Source of the DNA: an uncultured Oscillospiraceae bacterium
GTDB lineage: Bacteria; Bacillota; Clostridia; Oscillospirales; Ruminococcaceae
Length of the DNA stretch: 64,000 nucleotides
Direction of reading: 5' to 3'
NCBI GenBank assembly: GCA_934446355.1
Contig: CAKSEC010000002.1
Location: 1 to 64,000 of the forward strand
Below are positions 56,286 to 64,000 of the stretch, one piece after another; position 1 is the stretch's first letter, and every line of letters begins with the position of its first letter. The position numbers and the translations under genes were made by a program. Under the pieces are notes generated by a model, which had not been told where the DNA came from, did no database searches, and was given only the letters and a program-made list of their open reading frames with translations.

Positions 56286-58250
56286 ATGCCAAAGATAAAT
56301 CTACTAGACAAAAGCGTATATGAACTTATCGCTGCCGGCGAGGTGATAGAGCGTCCCTCGTCAGTTATAAAGGAACTTGCGGAAAACTCCATCGACGCCG
56401 GAGCGACCTCCATCACGGTGGAGATAAGGCGGGGCGGTATATCCTACCTCAGGGTGACCGACGACGGCTGCGGCATATCGTATGAGGATATCCCGACGGC
56501 TTTCATGCGCCACGCTACCAGCAAGGTGTATACTCAGGACGATCTGGACAGCATAAATACGCTGGGCTTCCGTGGGGAGGCTCTGGCTTCCGTGTGCGCA
56601 GTCAGCCGTGTGGAACTGCTCACGAAGCAGCGTGAGGACAAGCTTGGCAGCACCTACAGGATAGAGGGCGGAGAGCCGCTGGAATACGACAGAGTGGGCA
56701 GCGCAGACGGCACGACGATAATCATTCGCGACCTGTTCTTCAATACGCCCGCCCGCCTGAAATTCCTGAAAAAGGACGTAACAGAGGGCAACTACTGCGC
56801 TGCAGTAATAGAAAAGCTTGCGCTGAGCCACCCGCAGATATCGTTCAGATTCATTCGTGACGGCAGGCAGACGATGATGTCGAGCGGCGACGGTGAATAT
56901 TACAGCGCAGTGTACGCAGTATTCGGCAAGCAGTTCGCCGCAGGGCTTATTCCGGTCGAGAATGTGTATCAGAACACCGCAGTCACCGGATTCGTGTCCT
57001 CGCCGTTGTTCACACGTGCGAACCGCTCCATGCAGCATTTCTTCGTCAACGGCAGGAGCGTGAAAAGCCCGCTGTGCTGTGCGGCTCTTGAGGAAGCGTT
57101 CCGCAACACGATAATGGTGGGGAAGTTCCCGTCCTGCGTGCTTTGCGTGAATACCGACCCCGCTCAGGTGGACGCAAATATCCACCCGACAAAGACCGAG
57201 GTAAGGTTCACGAACGAAAAAACGGTGTTCGACGCCGTGTATTTCGCAGTAAAGAACGCACTGATGGGCTACGACGAGAGCCGTGAGATAAAGCTTGCCC
57301 CCGCACAGCCGCAGACCCCGCCGCCTGAGCGTGCGCCGCAGGCAGTACCTCAGCGCAGTGAAGCCCATGAGCCTGAGCAGCCTCCGCAGACTATGCCGAT
57401 ACCGAGCGGCAGGAACGTTGTGGTATATCCTCAGGAAAAGGCAGAGCCGGAGAAATTCACGCTGCGGCAGGAAATTCCGTACAGAATGCACGCCGAAGCC
57501 CCCGCAGCCGAGCAAACGTTTATTCCTGAGCTAGCGCCCAAGCCGAAGCCAAAGCAGGAAGAAACCCCGCTGAGCGAACTTCCGGGTTTTGCGTATCTGT
57601 CGGAGAAGTCGTTCGAGAAAAAGCCGCAGACCGTGCCGGAAGTACCGCAGACCACTGCGGCGAAGCTTCACAGCGAGTGCGCAAACGAGGAAATACGCGT
57701 GGTCGGCGAGCTTTTCAAGACATACATATTGTGCGAGAGCGCAGGCAGCATGATACTTATAGACAAGCACGCAGCGCATGAGAGAGTCAATTTCGAGCGG
57801 CTGAAAGCAGGCTTTGACAGTTCGGCGCAAATGCTGATACAGCCGGAGGAGGTATATCTTTCGCCGGAGGAATACAACGGCATGATGGAGTATTCGGACA
57901 GGCTGGCTGCGGTCGGGATAATCATGGAGTTTTCTGACGGAAAGGCGCGGATAACCGGACTTCCGCAGATGTTAGATAAGGTGCCGCCTGCCGAGGTGGC
58001 GGAGTGCGTGGCGAATCTTGTGGCGCAGGGAAATACAAACGCAGGCGGCGAGCTGTTTGACGATATGCTGCATACTGTGGCGTGCAAGGCTTCTATCCGC
58101 GGCAACGAGGACAATGACATCTTGGAACTGCAGGTGCTTGCACAGCGAGTATTCAACGACCCTGATATAAGGTACTGCCCGCACGGCAGACCGGTCATGA
58201 CGCAGATATCCAAGGCACAGATAGAAAGATACTTCGGGAGGGCTACATGA
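56286..58250 (+). CDS. mutL: DNA mismatch repair protein MutL (with nuclease domain)
   Basis: A 654-residue MutL. The GHKL ATPase has ELAENSIDAGATSI, VTDDGCGISYED and TLGFRGEAL, then FVNGRSVK. A Pro/Gln-rich linker spans about 335-450. The C-terminal dimerisation domain carries the endonuclease motif IDKHAAHERVNFE, the DQHAx2Ex4E pattern with Lys for Gln, plus ACKASIRGNE and CPHGRP, so it should nick DNA itself in a species without MutH. It overlaps the kinase gene by four bases. Confidence 0.95.
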   Translation: MPKINLLDKSVYELIAAGEVIERPSSVIKELAENSIDAGATSITVEIRRGGISYLRVTDDGCGISYEDIPTAFMRHATSKVYTQDDLDSINTLGFRGEALASVCAVSRVELLTKQREDKLGSTYRIEGGEPLEYDRVGSADGTTIIIRDLFFNTPARLKFLKKDVTEGNYCAAVIEKLALSHPQISFRFIRDGRQTMMSSGDGEYYSAVYAVFGKQFAAGLIPVENVYQNTAVTGFVSSPLFTRANRSMQHFFVNGRSVKSPLCCAALEEAFRNTIMVGKFPSCVLCVNTDPAQVDANIHPTKTEVRFTNEKTVFDAVYFAVKNALMGYDESREIKLAPAQPQTPPPERAPQAVPQRSEAHEPEQPPQTMPIPSGRNVVVYPQEKAEPEKFTLRQEIPYRMHAEAPAAEQTFIPELAPKPKPKQEETPLSELPGFAYLSEKSFEKKPQTVPEVPQTTAAKLHSECANEEIRVVGELFKTYILCESAGSMILIDKHAAHERVNFERLKAGFDSSAQMLIQPEEVYLSPEEYNGMMEYSDRLAAVGIIMEFSDGKARITGLPQMLDKVPPAEVAECVANLVAQGNTNAGGELFDDMLHTVACKASIRGNEDNDILELQVLAQRVFNDPDIRYCPHGRPVMTQISKAQIERYFGRAT

Positions 58251-59056
58251 GCGAAAATATACGGGTGATGTCGGCGGGCTGCGTGTGCACTGACGTTTTC
58301 GTCGATAAGAACGAAATCCGTGCCGGCGGCGAATCGCTCAATTTCTGCGGAAATGTGTGCACCGTGCCGTCAGTGGAATGCTTCCTGATAGGCGTGGTCG
58401 GCGCAGACGAATACGGCAGTGCGATTCGTGAGCGCATTCAGCGGCTTCCGGTCGATATATCGCACCTGCACACGGCTGACGGAGTTACTGCAAACCACAA
58501 AATATGGCATACTGCAGACGGCGACAGGTATTTTGACGACGACGCATGGGACGGCGGCGTGTTCAATAATTTCACGCTCACTTCGGGCGATTTAGAACTG
58601 CTAAGGACCGCTGACGCTGTGCATACGCACTTTGACGCACCGATATTCAGGCAGGTACTTGACCTGAAAAAGGATTCGGATTTCCTGCTTGCGGTGGATT
58701 TTAACGACCATCGGGAGTTTTCCGACTGGGAAGATCTTCTGGACGACATAGACCTGTTCTTTATCAGCGGTACGCTGCAGGACGACAACCGTGAGATACT
58801 GCGCCGCTGGTCTGAGAGCCGCGGCGGAGTATTCGTGCAGACCCTTGCGGAGCACGGCAGCGTTGCCTACTGCGGCGGCAGGGAATACGTGTGCCATGCA
58901 GTCAAAGCCGAGAATGTCGTGGACACGACCGGCGCAGGCGACAGCTATATCGCGGGCTTCGTGGCTGAATATACCGTGAGCCGTGACATTCAAAAGGCAA
59001 TGGAGCAGGGCAGCGCACTGGCGGCAGTGAATATAGCACGGCTGGGCGGCTTCTGA
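58247..59056 (+). CDS. PfkB family carbohydrate kinase (fructoselysine 6-kinase-like)
   Basis: A 269-residue ribokinase-fold kinase. The N-terminal RAGGESLNFCGNVCTVPSVE is the substrate-binding GG region and VDTTGAGDSYIAGFVAEY near residue 222 is the C-terminal PfkB signature with the catalytic Asp. The short length and the DFNDHREF segment resemble FrlD-type fructosamine kinases, but the substrate is uncertain. It is translationally coupled to mutL and ends seven bases before miaA, an odd insertion of a sugar kinase into a DNA/tRNA gene cluster. Confidence 0.87.
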   Translation: MSENIRVMSAGCVCTDVFVDKNEIRAGGESLNFCGNVCTVPSVECFLIGVVGADEYGSAIRERIQRLPVDISHLHTADGVTANHKIWHTADGDRYFDDDAWDGGVFNNFTLTSGDLELLRTADAVHTHFDAPIFRQVLDLKKDSDFLLAVDFNDHREFSDWEDLLDDIDLFFISGTLQDDNREILRRWSESRGGVFVQTLAEHGSVAYCGGREYVCHAVKAENVVDTTGAGDSYIAGFVAEYTVSRDIQKAMEQGSALAAVNIARLGGF

Positions 59057-59063
59057 CGGCAGC

Positions 59064-59999
59064 ATGGATAAGATAATAGTTGTAAGCGGACCTACCGCTT
59101 CGGGAAAGACTGCGCTTGCGGTGGAACTTGCCAAGCGTTATGACGGCGAGGTCATTTCCGCCGACAGTATGCAGATATACACGGATATGGACGTCGCCAG
59201 CGCAAAAGCGACTCCGGAGGAGCAGCAGGGTATCCCGCACCATCTGATGGATTTTCTCGACCCTGCGGAAAGCTTCTCGGTCGCTGACTGGGTAAGGCTT
59301 GCGGGGAAGTGCGCAGACGATATCCTCAGCCGGGGAAAAACTCCGGTGATATGCGGCGGCACGGGGCTTTATATTTCATCGTTCGTGGATAATCTGCAGT
59401 TTGACGAGTCGGAATGCGACTACGCTTTCCGTGAGGAAATGCGCCGGTACGCAGAGGAAAACGGAGCGGCTGCGCTTCTGGAAAAGCTGAGGGAGGTAGA
59501 CCCCGAAACCGCTTCGACCCTGCATGAAAACAACATCTCCAGAGTGATACGTGCGTTGGAGGTCTACAAGACCACGGGGCACACGATAGCGCAGTCAAAG
59601 CGGGATTCAAGGAACGAGCCGTCGCCGTACGGGTTCATACTGCTGACGCTTGATTTTGAGCAGCGGGAGCAGCTCCACGAGCGGATAAATCAGCGTGTGG
59701 ACAATATGTTGAAAAATGGGCTGCTTGACGAGGCAAGAAGCTGTTTTCTCCAGCCGGAACGCCCCACGGCGGCTCAGGCGATAGGCTGCAAGGAGCTTTA
59801 CCCCTATTTCAGGGGAGAAAAAACGCTAGACGAGTGCGTGGAGGAATTAAAGCTGCGCACACGGCAGTACGCTAAGCGCCAGCTTACGTGGTTCAGGCGT
59901 GACAGCAGGTTCCACAGACTGGTGATACGGCGGGGGGATACGCTGGAGGATATCACGGCGGCAGCTTCGGCAATTATTGACGCAGAAGCAATGCTGTAA
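59064..59999 (+). CDS. miaA: tRNA dimethylallyltransferase
   Basis: A 311-residue MiaA that adds the dimethylallyl group to A37 of tRNAs reading UNN codons. The P-loop is SGPTASGKTALAVELAKRY, followed by ISADSMQIYTDMDVASAKAT, GGTGLYISSFVDNL, ISRVIRALEV and QAIGCKELYPYF. It feeds MiaB, encoded upstream. hfq comes next, the conserved miaA-hfq order. Confidence 0.95.
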   Translation: MDKIIVVSGPTASGKTALAVELAKRYDGEVISADSMQIYTDMDVASAKATPEEQQGIPHHLMDFLDPAESFSVADWVRLAGKCADDILSRGKTPVICGGTGLYISSFVDNLQFDESECDYAFREEMRRYAEENGAAALLEKLREVDPETASTLHENNISRVIRALEVYKTTGHTIAQSKRDSRNEPSPYGFILLTLDFEQREQLHERINQRVDNMLKNGLLDEARSCFLQPERPTAAQAIGCKELYPYFRGEKTLDECVEELKLRTRQYAKRQLTWFRRDSRFHRLVIRRGDTLEDITAAASAIIDAEAML

Positions 60000-60132
60000 T
60001 ATTATGTAGCAAAAGTATAATATATGTAAGCCGAGGGCGTTTCATTACAGTTTCACTCAAAAGAGCGCAAACTTTTTCTATAAAAAATCAAAAAAAGTTA
60101 AAAAAATTATAGCTTTTTTTCTGAAAGTATGC

Positions 60133-60138
60133 TATACT
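60133..60138 (+). promoter_or_regulatory. Probable extended -10 promoter of hfq
   Basis: TGCTATACT is an extended -10 box; the -35 region is a poor match. Transcription would start near 60145, right at the base of the three-way-junction structure. Confidence 0.55.
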
Positions 60139-60147
60139 AGTCTATAT

Positions 60148-60201
60148 AGGAATAGTTGTGCGTGTTTTGACAACTGTTGCGTTTAGAAAACGCATATTCC
60201 T
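60148..60201 (+). ncRNA. Three-way-junction RNA structure at the 5' end of the hfq mRNA
   Basis: Three perfect stems pack together: P1 AGGAATA (60148-60154) with TATTCCT (60195-60201), P2 GTTGT with ACAAC (60155-60159, 60170-60174), and P3 TGCGTTT with AAACGCA (60178-60184, 60188-60194). Only three bases are unpaired at the junction. It lies 65 bases before the hfq ATG, and may be a regulatory leader. Confidence 0.6.
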
Positions 60202-60265
60202 ATCTGGGGTACTGGGGAACTTTTCCCGGCGTATTGAATTGCAGAGAGAGAAAAGGTGGTTTAAT

Positions 60266-60511
60266 ATGGCAAAGGACATCAATTTACAGGACGTATTTCT
60301 TAATCAGGCCCGCAAGGACAGGATTCCCGTGACGATTTATATTACCAACGGATTCCAGTTCAAGGGCGTGGTCAAGGGATTCGATAATTATACCGTGATT
60401 CTTGACACGGACGGAAAGCAGAATCTAATATACAAGCACGCTATATCGACTATCACTCCGCTGAAGCCGATATCCATTCTTGATGCTTACGAAAAGGCCG
60501 AAGAAGAATAA
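60266..60511 (+). CDS. hfq: RNA-binding protein Hfq
   Basis: An 81-residue Hfq, the Sm-like hexamer that pairs small RNAs with mRNAs. ATG 60266 follows AAAGGTGG; the frame back to 60158 runs through the leader structure. Sm1 is NLQDVFLNQARKDRIPVTIYITNGFQFKGVVKGFDNYTVIL; Sm2 is the NLIYKHAISTI motif with the Tyr-Lys-His core. It ends in a TAATGG overlap with the next gene. Confidence 0.97.
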   Translation: MAKDINLQDVFLNQARKDRIPVTIYITNGFQFKGVVKGFDNYTVILDTDGKQNLIYKHAISTITPLKPISILDAYEKAEEE

Positions 60512-61731
60512 TGGAATCCCGCTGGACTTCTATAATCATTCTTATGCTGTCGCTTTTCGTGCTGGTTTTCTTTGTCGGACAGGCTTTTTTTGCCGGCAAC
60601 GAAAAAGTCACGACTGAAACTGCATTCACCTACAGCATGACCGAGGACGTCCCGTTCGAGGGCGTGTTCCTGCGTGATGAATCAGTGGTGTACAGCAGCG
60701 GCAGCGGCGTGCTGGATTATGTGCATTCCGACGGCTCAAAGGTCGGCAAAAGTTCTGTCATTGCCCGCCGTTTTCGCAGCGAGGAGGATATAGAGCGGCG
60801 CCGTGAGATCGAGAAGATAAACGAGCAGATCAGCGTCCTGACCGATGCCCAACGGCTTGCGGGTACGGACAACAATCAGCTTGAGAATATTTCCAGCCAG
60901 ATAAACGAGAGGCATTCCATCATTCTAGGTAAGCTGATAAGCGGGGATTATTCCGGCGCGCATCAGCAGGAAAATGCAATGCTCGGCGTTCTGTCCAAAA
61001 GGGAGATATCCAGAGGCGACGTAGACAGCTACGAGGCGAAAATAGCTTCGCTGCGAAGCCGTGCTGCCGAACTTGAGGCAATGCTTTCGGGCGATGTGAC
61101 GGATATTTACGCAGACGGTGCAGGCTATTTCGTCAGCAGCGTTGACGGCTACGAGGACAAACTAAGCTTCAGCGACGCTGAGACCATCACTGCGGACAGG
61201 ATAGAGGAGATAATCAGGAAGCCTTCGGTCGGCAGCAGATCGGGCGCAGTTGGCAAGCTTATTGCGGATTATCGCTGGCGTGTGGCTGCCGTGATAAACA
61301 GCGAACTGCTGTTCGGCTGCTATGTCGGCGGCGAGGTCACGCTTCGCGTAGGCAGCGACCCTACTCCCATCAGTGCGGAGATAGTTTCCATCACCGACAC
61401 GGGTCGGGGCGACGGTACGGCGGTGTACGTGTTCCAGTGCGACACGCTCAATTCGTCAGTGGCGTCGGGCAGGACTGCGCAGTTCAAGTATATTGTAAAC
61501 AGCTACGGCGGGCTTCGCGTGTCACGTGACGCTATACGCTTCAATGATAAACAGGAGCGTGGAGTGTACATCGTGCAGAGCGGCAAGCTTGCTTTCAGAA
61601 AGATAAACGTTGAGTACTGGGGCAGCGACTACATCATATGCTCGCAGGAAGAGGACAACGAGTATCTGAAGCTGTACGACAAGATAGTAACAGAGGGCAA
61701 GGATTTGTATGAAGGAAAAGTTGTTGAGTAA
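60511..61731 (+). CDS. HlyD-like membrane protein of unknown function
   Basis: A 406-residue protein with one N-terminal membrane segment (IIILMLSLFVLVFFVGQAFFAG) and a large outer part. After a barrel-like block (FEGVFLRDESVVYSSGSGVLDYVHSDGSKVGK) comes a coiled coil (about 90-195, EDIERRREIEKINEQISVL) and a C-terminal part resembling the beta-barrel of membrane fusion proteins (GVYIVQSGKLAFRKINVEYWGSDYIIC). Such genes commonly precede yggS-sepF in Clostridia. The role is unknown; cell envelope or division is the contextual guess. It starts one base into the hfq stop. Confidence 0.82.
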   Translation: MESRWTSIIILMLSLFVLVFFVGQAFFAGNEKVTTETAFTYSMTEDVPFEGVFLRDESVVYSSGSGVLDYVHSDGSKVGKSSVIARRFRSEEDIERRREIEKINEQISVLTDAQRLAGTDNNQLENISSQINERHSIILGKLISGDYSGAHQQENAMLGVLSKREISRGDVDSYEAKIASLRSRAAELEAMLSGDVTDIYADGAGYFVSSVDGYEDKLSFSDAETITADRIEEIIRKPSVGSRSGAVGKLIADYRWRVAAVINSELLFGCYVGGEVTLRVGSDPTPISAEIVSITDTGRGDGTAVYVFQCDTLNSSVASGRTAQFKYIVNSYGGLRVSRDAIRFNDKQERGVYIVQSGKLAFRKINVEYWGSDYIICSQEEDNEYLKLYDKIVTEGKDLYEGKVVE

Positions 61732-62428
61732 CACACAGACAAGCTTTGACGACATCAGAGAAAGCTATGCCGTTATCTGTGAAAACATAGAAAAGGCAAA
61801 GGCGGCCGCCGGACGCACTGACGAGGTGCGGATAATGGCGGTCACCAAAACCGTGTCCCCCGAACGCATTAACTATGCGATAGGACTGGGGATAGACCTG
61901 CTTGGCGAGAACCGCGTTCAGGAATATATGGACAAGCGGGAGCAGTATCAGCCGGCTGAGGTGCATTTCATCGGCGGACTGCAGACCAACAAGGTCAAAT
62001 ACATCATAGACAAGGTTTCAATGATCCATTCCGTTGACAGTCTGCGGCTTGTTGAAGAGATAAGCAAGCGGGCGCAGCAGCACGGTCTGGTCATGGATAT
62101 ACTCGCCGAGGTGAATATCGGCGGGGAAGAAACAAAAGGCGGTATCACGCCCGAAAGCGCAGAGGAATTCTGCGCCGCTGCGGCTGAACTGCCGAATATC
62201 AGGCTGAGAGGTCTGATGACGATACCGCCGCCCGGCTGCGGGGAGGAGGTCTTTGTGCAAATGCAAAGGCTATTCTGCGACCTGCGTTCAGACAGCTCTG
62301 TAAACAGGGCGGGCGTGTTCGATACTCTCTCCATGGGGATGTCGGGAGATTATGAAGCGGCGGTAAGGCACGGGTCCACAATTGTCCGGATAGGTTCAGG
62401 TCTTTTCGGATACAGAAAATATTTATAA
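61709..62428 (+). CDS. yggS: YggS family pyridoxal phosphate homeostasis protein
   Basis: A 239-residue PLP-binding alanine racemase-fold protein. IMAVTKTVSPERINYAIGLGIDLLGENRVQEY holds the PLP lysine; HFIGGLQTNKVKYIIDKVSMIHSVDSL and GLMTIPPPG, then LSMGMSGDYEAAVRHGSTIVRIGSGLFG follow. It overlaps the upstream gene by 23 bases. In Gram-positives this gene sits in the ylmE-sepF division cluster, as here. Confidence 0.94.
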   Translation: MKEKLLSNTQTSFDDIRESYAVICENIEKAKAAAGRTDEVRIMAVTKTVSPERINYAIGLGIDLLGENRVQEYMDKREQYQPAEVHFIGGLQTNKVKYIIDKVSMIHSVDSLRLVEEISKRAQQHGLVMDILAEVNIGGEETKGGITPESAEEFCAAAAELPNIRLRGLMTIPPPGCGEEVFVQMQRLFCDLRSDSSVNRAGVFDTLSMGMSGDYEAAVRHGSTIVRIGSGLFGYRKYL

Positions 62429-62447
62429 TAATTGGGAGGAAAATAGT

Positions 62448-62900
62448 ATGGCACTCAGCGATTTATTTGCGAAGTTCAGACAGAACGACGAGGAGTTCGG
62501 CGACGACGATTACGGCATGGAGGGCTATGACGACTCCTCCTCGGCAGTAACTGAGGAGGAAGCTGCATCTGCGTCCAGATTCACTGCGCCCAGAACCAGC
62601 GAAAAGGTCATCAATATGCACACGGGCGGCTTCAGGGGAGCGTCTGTAAAGGTGCTGCAGCCTGTTAATTACGAGGACATCATGAAGGAGCCGGTGCGCT
62701 TCCTGAGAGAGAACACCAGCGTTGTGCTGAATCTTGAAAAGGTTGCAAGCGTTGATTCCAGAAAGAGGATCGTTGACTTCATGGCAGGCGTTGTTGCTGC
62801 TATCGACGGCAGGATCGTCAGAATTGCAGAATGCACCTATTTCGTCGTTCCGAGATCTGTTGACCTCAGCGGCGACATGATGGAGCCTGAGCAGTTCTGA
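62448..62900 (+). CDS. sepF: Cell division protein SepF
   Basis: A 150-residue SepF. The N-terminal amphipathic helix MALSDLFAKFRQ binds membrane, an acidic linker follows (20-60), and the C-terminal domain contains VKVLQPVNYEDIMKEPVRFLRENTSVVLNLEKV and RKRIVDFMAGVVAAIDGRIVRI. It tethers FtsZ rings to the membrane. GGGAGG precedes the ATG. Confidence 0.95.
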   Translation: MALSDLFAKFRQNDEEFGDDDYGMEGYDDSSSAVTEEEAASASRFTAPRTSEKVINMHTGGFRGASVKVLQPVNYEDIMKEPVRFLRENTSVVLNLEKVASVDSRKRIVDFMAGVVAAIDGRIVRIAECTYFVVPRSVDLSGDMMEPEQF

Positions 62901-62901
62901 T

Positions 62902-63657
62902 ATGAACGCCGGGCTGCTGAACGATGATGAGCGTTACCTTTCAGCACATATTGAAGATATGCACAGACTGGCACTCCGGTCAGGCGTGCCGAGATTTTCC
63001 GCATTCCTTAACGAGCGTGAGGCGAAGATCGCTGAATGCGCCGTTAAGGGCGGGCTTTGCTTTTTCGGGGGCTATGAGGGCGCAATGAGGACGGTCTGCG
63101 GGGTACTGCAGGGCACATATGCGCAGGAGCTTCCTCCGCAGGATATATTTCCTGTGGGCGCAGTCACGTTCAGATGGAGAAAAGACGACCTGCTGACCCA
63201 CCGTGAGATACTCGGCGCACTGATGTCGCTTGAGATAAAGCGTGAGCTTCTCGGCGATATACTTGTCGCAGATGGCTATGCGGTGGTGTTTGTCCACGAT
63301 AACGCACGGGAACTCGTTCTCGGCGTGGACAGGATAGGCAGGGTCGGCGTGACCGCAGAAAGCGGCATAACACAGCCGATACCGCAGCAGAAGCTGCAGC
63401 GAATGGAGGTCACAGTTTCGTCGCTCAGACTGGACTGTGTCGTCAGTGCCGCAGCGAATACATCAAGAGAAAGATCCGCATCGCTCATAAGATCGGGCAT
63501 GGTCAATGCGGACTTTTCACCATGTACCGATGTCAGTGCACAGGTGAAAGAAAACACGGTAATATCCATCAGGGGCAGCGGCAGATACCGCCTGACCTCG
63601 ATAGACGGTGCGACCCGCAGGGGACGTATCCGCATTTGTATTGAAAAATATGTCTGA
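62902..63657 (+). CDS. ylmH: S4-domain RNA-binding protein (YlmH-like)
   Basis: A 251-residue YlmH-family protein. The middle region GAVTFRWRKDDLLTHREILGALMSLEIKRELLGDILV and the C-terminal S4 domain (about 180-250, VSSLRLDCVVSAAANTSRERSASLIRSGMVNAD) are typical. YlmH binds stalled large ribosomal subunits in Bacillus. It follows sepF by one base with a weak ribosome site; the ylmG gene usually found between them is missing. Confidence 0.93.
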   Translation: MNAGLLNDDERYLSAHIEDMHRLALRSGVPRFSAFLNEREAKIAECAVKGGLCFFGGYEGAMRTVCGVLQGTYAQELPPQDIFPVGAVTFRWRKDDLLTHREILGALMSLEIKRELLGDILVADGYAVVFVHDNARELVLGVDRIGRVGVTAESGITQPIPQQKLQRMEVTVSSLRLDCVVSAAANTSRERSASLIRSGMVNADFSPCTDVSAQVKENTVISIRGSGRYRLTSIDGATRRGRIRICIEKYV

Positions 63658-63763
63658 ATCCGGCGCACCGTCGGGCGGATATCAATATATCAGCATTATT
63701 GTAAACCGGTGCAGTAGCACAAGGTTTGCACAGTCATGGTATTTCAGGAAGGAAGAAACAGAA

Positions 63764-64000
63764 ATGAACGCAAAAGATATTTTGTCAAGACGTTTTGAAA
63801 AAGCGACCTTCAACGGCTACAAGACCGACGACGTTGACGAGTTCCTCAGAGAGGTTTCCAGCGAGTATTCCCAGCTTCAGAAGGACAAGAACGAGTTGGA
63901 GCGCAAGCTGGAGGTGCTGGCGGACAAGATACGTGAATACCGTGACGACGAGGACGCACTGAAAGACGCCCTGCTGCTTGCGCAGAAGCAGGGAAACCAG
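63764..64000 (+). CDS. divIVA: DivIVA domain protein (3' end cut by window)
   Basis: The first 79 residues of a DivIVA/GpsB-type protein. The N-terminus KDILSRRFEKATFNGYKTDDVDEFLREV is the lipid-binding DivIVA signature, followed by the start of a coiled coil (YSQLQKDKNELERKLEVLADKI). The ATG is preceded by GGAAGG. It organises poles and septa and closes the yggS-sepF-ylmH-divIVA division cluster. The end lies outside the window. Confidence 0.93.
   Translation, partial: MNAKDILSRRFEKATFNGYKTDDVDEFLREVSSEYSQLQKDKNELERKLEVLADKIREYRDDEDALKDALLLAQKQGNQ

Noticed and set aside
60148..60201. Hammerhead ribozyme as an explanation of the hfq leader junction
   Set aside because: The CUGAUGA and GAAA core of the hammerhead is absent; the junction has only three unpaired bases.

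Overview
The window looks like chromosome of an anaerobic, spore-forming Gram-positive of the Clostridia, most likely a Ruminococcus-like Oscillospiraceae. That is inferred from gene content: spoIIR, HPr kinase, SepF/DivIVA, YlbF, a flavodiiron protein, a glutamate dehydrogenase, strong AGGAGG ribosome sites and sigma-A promoters with 17-bp spacers. No rRNA, tRNA, integrase, transposase or CRISPR array was seen.

Layout. 1-1.6 kb: end of rpsB, then tsf. 1.65-4.35 kb: an ApbE lipoprotein and a degenerate PTS enzyme I-like protein. 4.9-10.5 kb: a complete branched-chain amino acid ABC importer (SBP, two permeases, two ATPases) followed by a cytidylate-kinase-like gene. 10.5-15.4 kb: spoIIR (reverse), hprK, a ROK glucokinase, a small unknown gene, murB and rapZ. 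15.4-18.3 kb: a copper module in which copA is fused in frame to a copZ that keeps its own ribosome site, with csoR and a CsoR-type operator. 18.5-22.6 kb: D,D-carboxypeptidase, lipoprotein, AlkD-like protein, flavodiiron protein. 22.7-27.1 kb: an AraC regulator divergent from two tandem orphan sugar-type SBPs. 27.2-28.8 kb: a phage-like regulatory trio (DUF1492-like, XRE, ImmA). 29.3-31.8 kb: gdhA and a DUF5131 protein.

The accessory heart of the window is 31.8-43.9 kb, nearly all on the minus strand. It holds: (i) a sugar-type ABC importer whose first gene appears to be a small secreted cysteine-rich protein, with a second cysteine-rich paralogue and a second SBP upstream, both small genes sharing a near-identical 316-bp promoter, leader and signal-peptide repeat; (ii) a three-gene ABC-2 exporter behind a 26-codon leader ORF, tandem terminator-like hairpins and a perfect palindromic operator; (iii) an isolated type I-C cas5-cas7 pair without cas8, cas3, adaptation genes or an array, with a I-C-repeat-like hairpin directly after cas7.

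43.8-47.1 kb carries a HAD hydrolase, a MarR-MATE efflux operon and a hexapeptide acetyltransferase. 47.6-64 kb is conserved housekeeping: prmA, recD2, comF, miaB, ylbF, mutS, mutL, a PfkB kinase, miaA, hfq (with a compact three-way-junction leader), a HlyD-like protein, yggS, sepF, an S4-domain YlmH-like gene and the start of divIVA. A structured repeat element with about 20-bp terminal inverted repeats occurs twice (4.36-4.46 kb and 47.30-47.54 kb).
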